Origin: a virus
DNA: 62,845 nucleotides
Strand: one strand, 5' to 3'
Virus record (IMG/VR): IMGVR_UViG_3300032236_000207
Span: 1-62,845 of that record
The notes beneath the pieces were generated by a model. It saw nothing but the letters and a program-made list of their open reading frames with translations, searched no databases and was not told the DNA's origin. The position numbers were made by a program, and so were the translations under genes. Below, in pieces: positions 56,348 to 62,446 of the stretch (the first letter of the stretch is position 1; every line of letters begins with the position of its first letter).

Positions 56348-57198
56348 GTATTAGTTCATCAGCGTTGTTAGTGGAGTTGAATATCAGCGTATGGCCTGCG
56401 TCTAAGTTAGACAGAGAAATAACGGACAAGGTCAATACAGATGCGTCAGCAGTCAGAGGTGCGAGTCAGACCAAGAAGAATCTATTTGCGGGGACTAGCC
56501 TACGCAAAGACATATCAGACTTCGCCGCGCGTGTTCGTCTGTATCACAACAAGCACACATTACCTTGGGCAGACAAGGGTGAGCGCATGTTGCCGACCAA
56601 GTTATTCATGGAATACAAGCAGACCATGAACGGGTTCGAGCAGACATTCAACATGATGTGCAACAACTTCTTTGTGGAGTATCCGCGTCTTGTCGCAGAA
56701 GCACCTACTAACCTAGGCACTATGTATAAGGCAGAGGACTATCCCGACCTAACAGATGTTAGGTTGAAGTTCGGTTTCAAGCGAACAGTAAAGCCCGTGC
56801 CTGAGGCGGGCGACTTCCGACTGGACATACCTGCGTATGACTTGGATGAGATGCGAGCCGAGTTCGAGAAGCAACACGAGACTAAGTTAGCCGAGGCTAT
56901 GCGTGAGCCGTGGGAGCGTCTGCATAAGATGTTAGTAGGAATGTCGGAGAAGTTGACTGATGTTGAGGGTGATGATTCCAAGAAGCGTTACCACGACACA
57001 CTTATCTCTAACCCCATAGAGTTGTGTGGACTGCTAACCAAACTGAATGTGACCAACGACCCCAAGTTGGAGGAAGCACGACGTCAGTTGGAGTTGACCA
57101 TGCTTGGCGCAGACATTGAGAGTATTAAAGAAGATGCACAGTCTCGCAGTGCACTCAAGTCCAAGGTAGATGCTATCTTGGGTAAGTTCGATTGGTAA
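56344..57198 (+). CDS. DUF3150-like protein linked to MoxR/VWA
   Basis: 284 residues. The N terminus LLVELNISVWPASKLDREIT resembles the LNISxWxGxKKL start of DUF3150 proteins, which are encoded beside MoxR and VWA genes. The middle (FAARVRLYHNKHTLPWADKG, then RMLPTKLFMEYKQTMNGFEQ) and the end are helical. A palindrome copy (56749-56762) lies within the coding region. GGGAGGAAGT precedes the ATG. The family assignment is a moderate-confidence recognition; it is likely a partner or substrate adaptor. Confidence 0.6.
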   Translation: MSISSSALLVELNISVWPASKLDREITDKVNTDASAVRGASQTKKNLFAGTSLRKDISDFAARVRLYHNKHTLPWADKGERMLPTKLFMEYKQTMNGFEQTFNMMCNNFFVEYPRLVAEAPTNLGTMYKAEDYPDLTDVRLKFGFKRTVKPVPEAGDFRLDIPAYDLDEMRAEFEKQHETKLAEAMREPWERLHKMLVGMSEKLTDVEGDDSKKRYHDTLISNPIELCGLLTKLNVTNDPKLEEARRQLELTMLGADIESIKEDAQSRSALKSKVDAILGKFDW

Positions 57199-57224
57199 CT
57201 AAGAAATCTTAGAAAGGGAATGAT

Positions 57225-58091
57225 ATGAGTGAATCACAGGCAGTAAGTATGAATTTGTTTGCGTTGAGCAATGTTGAGTTGCACCCCGATGTATCCAAGA
57301 AATTGGGTAATGAGACGATAGGCGACCCGCCTAACGATATGTGCAGATTGGTAATGCACTTGGCTATGGCAAACCCATTGTGGCGGTTTGTCGTTACCGA
57401 TACTATGGGAGACCATAGACCCGTAGGGTTCGGTGTGATTGATAGTGGCGAGGTGATTGGCAAGATTGGTAGGCAGTATTACCGAGGGGACTACAAACTC
57501 TCGCTAACCAACGACCGCATTAGCAATGCTAGAGAACGCACATCCTCATACCGCACGTCAGATGTGGACAAGGCTATCCTCATGGCGAAGAAGATGTTCT
57601 TTCGTCTCAAGCCCAACGAGCGTATCGAGAAGGCGTATGAGCAAGCCCACAAGGTGATGACTAACCAACTCTACGATAAGCAGAGGGAGCATCGCTATGC
57701 CGAGCGGGAGACCGAGAGTCTTGCGGTTAAGTTCATCATGGGAACTGGCTTTCCTTTGTTCTTGGGGTATGTAAACGGCCTGCCTGAACATGAGAAGAAG
57801 CCCATACTAGCGAAGATGGAGCAGGCCAAGAAGTTCAAGCAAGACATGATGACCATTGAAGCAATCAAGGATAGGTTCGGTGGTGAACACACAGCCCTAA
57901 TCATCAAAGATGAGGGTAAATACATGGTGAAGATTGGACAAGATGTTCAGATTTACGATGATAATACGCTCCCCGAATCCATGCGGGGTAAGTTGGGTAT
58001 GTTGAAGTTGGTTGAAGCCGAGCACTTCATATCTAGCGTGGGGTGTCGTATCAATGATGAGATATTCGTAGTATTAACAGAGGAGACCTAA
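57225..58091 (+). CDS. conserved hypothetical protein, 288 aa
   Basis: AAAGGGA precedes the ATG. The leader has the palindrome variant CTAAGAAATCTTAG at 57199-57212. Segments FVVTDTMGDHRPVGFGVIDS and NDRISNARERTSSYRTSDVD suggest a beta-rich N-terminal domain followed by helices (ILMAKKMFFRLKPNERIEKA). I do not recognise a family. Encoded with the MoxR/VWA group, so it may be a target or accessory. Confidence 0.6.
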   Translation: MSESQAVSMNLFALSNVELHPDVSKKLGNETIGDPPNDMCRLVMHLAMANPLWRFVVTDTMGDHRPVGFGVIDSGEVIGKIGRQYYRGDYKLSLTNDRISNARERTSSYRTSDVDKAILMAKKMFFRLKPNERIEKAYEQAHKVMTNQLYDKQREHRYAERETESLAVKFIMGTGFPLFLGYVNGLPEHEKKPILAKMEQAKKFKQDMMTIEAIKDRFGGEHTALIIKDEGKYMVKIGQDVQIYDDNTLPESMRGKLGMLKLVEAEHFISSVGCRINDEIFVVLTEET

Positions 58092-58094
58092 CAA

Positions 58095-58295
58095 ATGTTA
58101 GAAGTAAAACTAGACAACCATCCGACCACAAGAATGTTTCCACGCACATTAGAAGAAGCGTATCCCAAAGATTACGTCAACAATTTCTTTGAGGGCCCGT
58201 TTTACAGTGCTCCACATATCAGCGAATACTCAGTCTTGCTTGCATTGATAGCAGTGTTCAGTATGTTGGGCTATGCAATGTGGAGGTATTTCTGA
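58095..58295 (+). CDS. small protein with C-terminal membrane anchor, 66 aa
   Basis: Starts MLEVKLDNHPTTRMFPRTLE with its ATG in a perfect palindrome copy (58088-58101). The C-terminal VLLALIAVFSMLGYAMWRYF is a membrane segment. Part of three consecutive membrane-peptide genes. The stop TGA overlaps the next ATG. Confidence 0.65.
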   Translation: MLEVKLDNHPTTRMFPRTLEEAYPKDYVNNFFEGPFYSAPHISEYSVLLALIAVFSMLGYAMWRYF

Positions 58296-58399
58296 TGTTA
58301 GAAACAATCGCATGGATAGTATTTCTAATGGGGCTAGGCGCAGTCGTAGTGGTTGCCGTAGGACTAGCAATAGTTTATATAAGTAGGGAGGACATATGA
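58295..58399 (+). CDS. single-span membrane peptide, 34 aa
   Basis: ATG at 58295 overlaps the previous TGA (TGATG), with GGAGG 8 nt upstream; its stop overlaps the next start. The product MLETIAWIVFLMGLGAVVVV continues AVGLAIVYISREDI and is essentially one transmembrane helix. It keeps the ATGTTAGA start seen in the palindrome-linked genes but lacks the left arm. Its function is unknown. Confidence 0.65.
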   Translation: MLETIAWIVFLMGLGAVVVVAVGLAIVYISREDI

Positions 58400-58755
58400 A
58401 TGACTTTTTTTGGGGCGCAGGTATAAGCGCAGTAATTTGGACATTGATTAGTTTTGTTTGGGGGTTCGTGGAGGAACATAAGAAAGACAAGGCTAACAAA
58501 GTTAGGGAGAAGTTGGCGTACCACGGCACTGCACTGGTATCCCCACAAATATCCCCCAGTTTTGGCAAGGTAGAGCCACAAGTGCGGATTGGGATGATGA
58601 ACGCAATGAACGGCAGACTGCTAGAGGTTGCATCTACTACGCTAAACAGACACGGGGATAGAGACTATGTAGTCGAGCACTACATCATTGATGAGACCAA
58701 GCCATTGTCGGAGGAGATAGCGGTGGTGATGCTTATGAAGGGGATGAGTAAATGA
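58396..58755 (+). CDS. membrane-anchored protein, 119 aa
   Basis: The N-terminal segment FFWGAGISAVIWTLISFVWG spans the membrane, followed by a charged linker and a soluble alpha/beta domain (LLEVASTTLNRHGDRDYVVE, then EIAVVMLMKGMSK). A palindrome variant lies at 58493-58505 in the coding region. GGGAGG precedes the ATG. Function is unknown. Confidence 0.65.
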   Translation: MNDFFWGAGISAVIWTLISFVWGFVEEHKKDKANKVREKLAYHGTALVSPQISPSFGKVEPQVRIGMMNAMNGRLLEVASTTLNRHGDRDYVVEHYIIDETKPLSEEIAVVMLMKGMSK

Positions 58756-58931
58756 AAGAGCACGAAATGATTTCTGCGATTACTCTGCGTGACTTCTTTG
58801 CGTCTCAGGCTATGCAGGGTGCTTTAGCAGGTATCGCTACTAGAGCGGAGGTTATTCGCTACTCAGAGTTAGCGGGACTAGCGTACGAAGTAGCGGACGC
58901 AATGATGGAAGCGAGAGATGAGGAAGCGTAG
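58752..58931 (+). CDS. hypothetical protein, 59 aa
   Basis: The ATG at 58752 overlaps the previous stop (ATGA). The product has ITLRDFFASQAMQGALAGIA and YSELAGLAYEVADAMMEARD, the common phage pattern TLRDYFAAxAMQGxLA...AYxxADAMLxAR. Overlaps the next gene by 14 nt. It is often annotated as a small conserved phage protein; role unknown. Confidence 0.8.
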   Translation: MKEHEMISAITLRDFFASQAMQGALAGIATRAEVIRYSELAGLAYEVADAMMEARDEEA

Positions 58932-59391
58932 CAAATACAGACCCAAGGGAGTTCTGCCCGACCCGATGACTTGGTTGTTGGCGGGTATGAAACCTTTCAA
59001 AGAAGTGCCTTTTAGCGTAGACCTACGTATCAAGAACCACGGTGCTATGGATGCGCTACGCAGAGGCATTGCTACCAAGGATGACATGGATGTTCTGATT
59101 GGTGCGTTCAACATGACCGAGGCATGTATCCGACTGCGACCTGAGTTGGGTGCGGACTGGGCAGATGAAATCAAGGCGGGGCAAGATGCGCTCTATGCAG
59201 TTTCTAAGCGAGGTGCAAATAGTATGCGGTTCATTCTCAAGGCGAGTGAACTTGTGGCTATGAACCTAGTCATGGAACTACATGATGTGCAACTAGACCA
59301 AACAACAGTAAGCGACTTGGAGAAGGCTATGGATATTGTGAAAGAAGAACATAGATTGAAGAAGATGCGACCAGTCAAGGAGAAGGTATGA
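58918..59391 (+). CDS. conserved phage protein, 157 aa
   Basis: The basic start MRKRSKYRPKGVLPDPMTWL, then GALRRG-type motif AMDALRRGIATKDDMDVLIG and the helical remainder (ALYAVSKRGANSMRFILKAS), match a family recurrent in phages of proteobacteria near the TQDEIIEMA-type genes. All-helical; function not established. It overlaps both neighbours. Confidence 0.7.
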   Translation: MRKRSKYRPKGVLPDPMTWLLAGMKPFKEVPFSVDLRIKNHGAMDALRRGIATKDDMDVLIGAFNMTEACIRLRPELGADWADEIKAGQDALYAVSKRGANSMRFILKASELVAMNLVMELHDVQLDQTTVSDLEKAMDIVKEEHRLKKMRPVKEKV

Positions 59392-59651
59392 CACAAGATG
59401 AAATCATTGAGATGGCTAGAGAGTCTGGGTTAGAAACACAAGATGGGTTTTCTGAATCTGTTTTTTACTTTGCCAAACTGGTAGCAGACAAAAGAGTTGA
59501 AGGCATGGTAGTAATGACCCCTGACGAATTCAAAAGCGTATGGGATAAAGCGCAAGCAGAAGAGCGTGAGGCGTGTGCGCTTATTGGCGATGGCTATCAC
59601 GATGAAGAAGCAAACTGTGGTGATTTAATCAGAGCAAGGGGACAAGCATGA
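59388..59651 (+). CDS. TQDEIIEMA-family protein, copy 1
   Basis: 87 residues: start MTQDEIIEMARESGLE, a middle FAKLVADKRVEGMV and an end REACALIGDG...LIRARGQA. The family is very common in phages, with helices that suggest a small coiled-coil scaffold. It overlaps the second copy by 4 nt. Function is unknown. Confidence 0.75.
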   Translation: MTQDEIIEMARESGLETQDGFSESVFYFAKLVADKRVEGMVVMTPDEFKSVWDKAQAEEREACALIGDGYHDEEANCGDLIRARGQA

Positions 59652-59923
59652 CACAAGATGAAATCATTGAGATGGCTAGACAGGCTGGTTTTGATGTCAA
59701 AGAATGGGGTGATGAAACATTGGTTCGTACCGTACACAGCAAGGGTTACTTTGTTGTCATCAATCAAAAACTTGAAGCCTTTGCCAAACTGGTAGCAGAG
59801 AAAGAGCGTGAGGAATGTGCCAAGATTATTTATGACTCTTGGGAATCAACAACAGCGGGTGAAGGCATACCCGAAGATTGGCTTTTGACTTTGGCAGAAC
59901 TAATCAAAGCAAGGGGAAACTAA
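59648..59923 (+). CDS. TQDEIIEMA-family protein, copy 2
   Basis: 91 residues. The first ten residues are identical to copy 1 and the DNA of the first 33 nt is identical too, so one is a recent partial duplicate. It keeps the canonical LEAFAKLVAEKEREECAKII and LAELIKARGN. The stop TAA overlaps the next ATG (TAATG). Confidence 0.8.
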   Translation: MTQDEIIEMARQAGFDVKEWGDETLVRTVHSKGYFVVINQKLEAFAKLVAEKEREECAKIIYDSWESTTAGEGIPEDWLLTLAELIKARGN

Positions 59924-60204
59924 TGCAGTCAGTTCATTCAACAGGCTACATGGTGCGTAGCATATACAAAGGAACATATGAAAAAACAGGAAGAGATGAT
60001 GGAACAGGATACGTCTTGTATCGAACAAGAACCCTTGCACAACAACACATCGACAAGTATTGCGAAGGCAAAGCGTTCGTCGTCAAAGTCAGGGTTGCGA
60101 TTACGCCGACTGAGTCAAGCCGAAATGAACGCGCATTGGCCATTCACAAGGCTAGACCCAAAACTATTTCCGAAAAACTTAAAAACAACTTCTTTCCCTA
60201 CTGA
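59923..60204 (+). CDS. hypothetical protein, 93 aa (frame may be shifted near its end)
   Basis: ATG at 59923 follows AAGGGG and overlaps the previous stop. The first 60 residues (MVRSIYKGTYEKTGRDDGTG, then YVLYRTRTLAQQHIDKYCEG) look like a genuine alpha/beta protein. The last 30 (ERALAIHKARPKTISEKLKN) may be out of frame, because the overlapping frame there encodes a more protein-like segment. Confidence 0.55.
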   Translation: MQSVHSTGYMVRSIYKGTYEKTGRDDGTGYVLYRTRTLAQQHIDKYCEGKAFVVKVRVAITPTESSRNERALAIHKARPKTISEKLKNNFFPY

Positions 60205-60226
60205 AGAAGAGGAAGCACTACTATGA
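59978..60226 (+). CDS. overlapping frame, alternative or second half of the preceding gene
   Basis: 82 residues from an ATG with AAAGGA upstream, fully overlapping the 59923 gene in another frame. The first half (Ser/Lys/Gln-rich) looks like a shadow. The last 35 residues (SQAEMNAHWPFTRLDPKLFP, then LKTTSFPTEEEEALL) look conserved, and its stop overlaps the next ATG. It may be a true overlapping gene, or the C terminus reached by a frameshift. Confidence 0.35.
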   Translation: MKKQEEMMEQDTSCIEQEPLHNNTSTSIAKAKRSSSKSGLRLRRLSQAEMNAHWPFTRLDPKLFPKNLKTTSFPTEEEEALL

Positions 60227-60423
60227 CAACAGGAATTGAAGAACTTAAACCAATAACAAAACGCAAGGGGCGAGGCCTTGGTAAGAAACCTGCGCTTTTT
60301 TGCACGAGTTTGCGTCTACCAAAGGAGGTGATGGATTACTTCAACACTAACTTTCCGTATACAAAGCAAGCCAAGATGAGAGAAATTCTTACTGAATACA
60401 TTAACCAACAAACAAGGAGTTAA
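60223..60423 (+). CDS. ribbon-helix-helix-like small protein, 66 aa
   Basis: After a basic N terminus comes SLRLPKEVMDYFNTNFPYTK followed by QAKMREILTEYI, the strand-helix-helix pattern of ribbon-helix-helix DNA-binding proteins (here TSLRLPKEV as the strand). It could be a transcriptional regulator. Starts by ATGA overlap; ends one base before the DUF3310 gene. Confidence 0.7.
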   Translation: MTTGIEELKPITKRKGRGLGKKPALFCTSLRLPKEVMDYFNTNFPYTKQAKMREILTEYINQQTRS

Positions 60424-60424
60424 C

Positions 60425-60949
60425 ATGGTTACTAAAAAGAAACGCACAAGCAGAACTAAGACCGCACAGATTCGTGCTTACATAGCAGAGAATCCCGAAG
60501 CGACACCGAAGACCATTTCGGGGCTATACGGCATCCCGCTCAAGTCCGTGTATCAGATTACATATCAGATACGCAAAGAGAAGAAGCCCGTCATCGTCAC
60601 TGCAACACAGGCAGCCATCGCTAATAGGCTAGGGGTATCAACGCAGGAGTATGTCAAGAGAGTTTACGAATTGACGAGAGGGCGTGACCGACGCCACCCC
60701 GTTACAGGTAAGCGTCTCATGCAAGGCGCAGATATTGTGGCAACACATCACACCGACATGGTCAACCATCCTCCGCACTACAAGCAAGGGGGCATCGAGA
60801 CTATCGACTTCATCGAGGCGAAAGAGTTGGACTACAACCTTGGCAATGTTGTGAAATACATAACACGAGCCGACCACAAGGGCAACAAGTTGGAAGACTT
60901 GAAGAAGGCACAGTGGTATCTCAACCGAGCCATTGAAAAGTTAAACTGA
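60425..60949 (+). CDS. DUF3310 protein with N-terminal helix-turn-helix
   Basis: 174 residues. The C-terminal domain NHPPHYKQGGIETIDFIEAK, then LGNVVKYITRADHKGNKLED and LKKAQWYLNRAI, is DUF3310, a phage domain sometimes annotated as nucleotide kinase. The N-terminal 85 residues have TPKTISGLYGIPLKSVYQIT, a possible winged or homeodomain-like helix-turn-helix. AAGGAG precedes the ATG. Its transcript continues into a structured intergenic region. Confidence 0.85.
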   Translation: MVTKKKRTSRTKTAQIRAYIAENPEATPKTISGLYGIPLKSVYQITYQIRKEKKPVIVTATQAAIANRLGVSTQEYVKRVYELTRGRDRRHPVTGKRLMQGADIVATHHTDMVNHPPHYKQGGIETIDFIEAKELDYNLGNVVKYITRADHKGNKLEDLKKAQWYLNRAIEKLN

Positions 60950-61104
60950 TACTAGGGGGTAACATAATTGGAGGATGACCTAGCCGATAGATGTGACGGT
61001 GTCTTTCTCAAGCAGAGTCCCCCTTAGTTGATTTGCTCTGCTTGAACCTTAAGCGTGACGGGGGGCACGCAATCTATCAGCCCCCCAACCTAACATTTGT
61101 TAGG
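60946..61104 (+). ncRNA. structured RNA candidate with three-way junction
   Basis: No gene in 60950-61207. Plus-strand pairing by eye: P1 GATAGAT (60986-60992) with ATCTATC (61072-61078); P2 TCAAGCAGAG (61008-61017) with CTCTGCTTGA (61036-61045), a perfect 10 bp; P3 GCGTG (61053-61057) with CACGC (61066-61070). The P2 loop has five C (61019-61023) and the P3 loop six G (61060-61065), which could kiss. Outer GGGGG (60955-60959) and CCCCCC (61081-61086) offer an alternative fold. A family palindrome (61090-61103) and a terminator follow. Confidence 0.55.
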
Positions 61105-61113
61105 GTAAGTCCT

Positions 61114-61136
61114 AGCCACCTTCGGGTGGCTTTTTT
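61114..61136 (+). terminator. rho-independent terminator
   Basis: AGCCACC (61114-61120), loop TTCG, GGTGGCT (61125-61131) and six T (61131-61136). It ends the transcript that includes the DUF3310 gene and the structured region. Confidence 0.95.
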
Positions 61137-61146
61137 ACGTCCGTAG

Positions 61147-61174
61147 TTGACAAAGTCAAATGCTGTGCTATACT
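61147..61174 (+). promoter_or_regulatory. sigma-70 promoter with operator-like inverted repeat, twin of the 2300 promoter
   Basis: TTGACA (61147-61152), 16-nt spacer, TATACT (61169-61174) with an extended TG. TTGAC-AAA-GTCAA overlaps the -35. From TTGACAA through the -10 it matches the 2300 promoter at most positions. It starts the module that runs off the right end. Confidence 0.85.
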
Positions 61175-61207
61175 GCCCTTCTGAAAATAAATTGGAGGGT
61201 TAGTGGT

Positions 61208-61561
61208 ATGACTTTTAATTTGCGCCCTATCGTTATACATGACGAAGATTGGCTTAACGAATGCCCCGACTGCGGTGGCAACAACATGCATCAGGCTGAT
61301 GTATCTGTTTATAACAGTGACGGGTTTGACATAGAGTTTGTCCAAAAAACCCAAGGAACGAAAAACGTGGGGAAGACTCGCGTTACTCACGTAATGGCAG
61401 ATGGAACTGTCACAACCACTCGCGTGCTACGTGAACATGCAAACAACCCAAGCCAAGACCGTGAAGGGTTACGCCTAAGTTTTTGGTGCGAGCATTGCGA
61501 CAGCAAACCCAACTTAGTCATATTCCAACATAAGGGCACAACCTTTATAGGTTGGGAATAA
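61208..61561 (+). CDS. zinc-binding hypothetical protein, 117 aa
   Basis: The start at 61208 follows TTGGAGGG; an earlier ATG at 61160 would lie within the promoter. CPDC (residues 18-21) and CEHC (about 97-100) may bind zinc. Between them is a beta-rich domain (HVMADGTVTTTRVLREHANN). First gene after the 61147 promoter. I recognise it only as a phage-type protein with paired CxxC. Confidence 0.7.
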   Translation: MTFNLRPIVIHDEDWLNECPDCGGNNMHQADVSVYNSDGFDIEFVQKTQGTKNVGKTRVTHVMADGTVTTTRVLREHANNPSQDREGLRLSFWCEHCDSKPNLVIFQHKGTTFIGWE

Positions 61562-61564
61562 CGC

Positions 61565-61870
61565 ATGGCACAAACTCCTGAGGCTAAGGTCAAGGCCAAA
61601 ATCAAAGCAATCCTTAAAACACATGGTGTCTACTACGCTATGCCGATTGGCACAGGGTTGGGCAATAGTGGTGTGCCCGACTTTCTATGTTGCGTGCATG
61701 GATTTTTTGTGGCTATCGAAGCCAAGGCGGGTAAGGGCGAACCTACCGCACTGCAATACAAAAATCTCGGTGACGTAATCAAAGCGGGGGGCTACTCTTG
61801 CGTCATCAAAGAAAACAACCTTCACTTCCTTGAGCAGGTGATTGCTGAGTGCAAAGAAAGGGCAGAATGA
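61565..61870 (+). CDS. VRR-NUC domain nuclease
   Basis: 101 residues matching the phage VRR-NUC family: GLGNSGVPDFLCCVHGFFVA, then IEAKAGKGEPTALQ, giving the PD-(D/E)xK-like core D39, E52, K54 with Q64. Such small phage nucleases probably act on branched or replicating DNA. It is coupled to the genes on both sides. Confidence 0.9.
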   Translation: MAQTPEAKVKAKIKAILKTHGVYYAMPIGTGLGNSGVPDFLCCVHGFFVAIEAKAGKGEPTALQYKNLGDVIKAGGYSCVIKENNLHFLEQVIAECKERAE

Positions 61871-61871
61871 A

Positions 61872-62114
61872 ATGCCCCTGACCCCGCAACAGATTCAAAA
61901 TCAAGTAATGAACGCACTGAATGATTCGTTCGCCAAGGTGTATGCAGACGTATACCAAACAAGGTATCACATGAAATACAACTACGGCAAATACAAAATT
62001 TACAAAAGCGAATACGACGAATACCTACAACGAAGAAGCACTACGACCCTAGCAAGCGGGCTAGACAAAGTGACAGCAGAAGGCATGATGAAACTACTGG
62101 AGGAACCAAAATGA
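61872..62114 (+). CDS. hypothetical protein, 80 aa
   Basis: I place the start at 61872, one base after the nuclease stop (MPLTPQQIQNQVMNALNDSF). The product is helical and Tyr-rich (ADVYQTRYHMKYNYGKYKIY). It overlaps the next gene by 4 nt. Its function is unknown. Confidence 0.6.
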   Translation: MPLTPQQIQNQVMNALNDSFAKVYADVYQTRYHMKYNYGKYKIYKSEYDEYLQRRSTTTLASGLDKVTAEGMMKLLEEPK

Positions 62115-62446
62115 ACGAAGACTTTAACGAAGGCGTGAAGATAGCCATAGCACGGATGGAGAGCAACCCCGAGGAATTTTTTGAGCCCACACCTGACGGC
62201 AAGTGGAGTTGGATATATAAAGCAGAAGTGCGTGAGGTGCTAACCGAGGAAGAGAAGGTAGCCGTGCACAGCGCACTCAAGAAGGTGCGTCGCTTGGAAA
62301 TTACACATAGGGCTATGAAAGCAGTGCTACCTGAGTTGGAAGAGTCATACACCCCACAACTATTGCAACCCTCAACAGGCAAGGACGGTAAATACAAATA
62401 CAGCACGCAGAACAGATACATCCCACCTTGGAAGGAACCAAAATGA
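62111..62446 (+). CDS. small paralogous protein, copy 1
   Basis: 111 residues. FNEGVKIAIARMESNPEEFF, then WSWIYKAEVREVLTEEEKVA, matches the opening of the next gene (NEGVKVLIERMKTNPEDF and YWVKQAVESYLTGEQTS). The rest diverges, with a Pro/Gln tail. The family is seen near early genes in other phages; function unknown. Confidence 0.7.
   Translation: MNEDFNEGVKIAIARMESNPEEFFEPTPDGKWSWIYKAEVREVLTEEEKVAVHSALKKVRRLEITHRAMKAVLPELEESYTPQLLQPSTGKDGKYKYSTQNRYIPPWKEPK

Larger units (their letters stand above)
48078..61104. repeat. dispersed palindrome family CTAAC-N3/4-GTTAG
   Basis: At least 20 copies confined to the right arm. Full CTAACAAATGTTAG: 48783-48796, 49077-49090, 49814-49827, 51666-51679, 52275-52288, 53316-53329, 55979-55992, 58088-58101; the inverse orientation is at 61090-61103. 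Loop variants: 48187-48202, 49675-49690, 53433-53448, 54147-54159, 56749-56762, 58493-58505. Copies with one weakened arm: 48078, 49252, 50055, 50455, 50777, 50977, 51173, 52749, 54755. Related CTAAG-N4-CTTAG: 54529-54542 and 57199-57212. I saw none in the structural block. Sites lie in leaders, at start codons and within genes. Confidence 0.9.

Noticed and set aside
61160-61207. Earlier ATG for the zinc-binding protein gene
   Set aside because: It overlaps the -10 of the 61147 promoter, so it cannot be on the transcript; 61208 has a GGAGG-type site.
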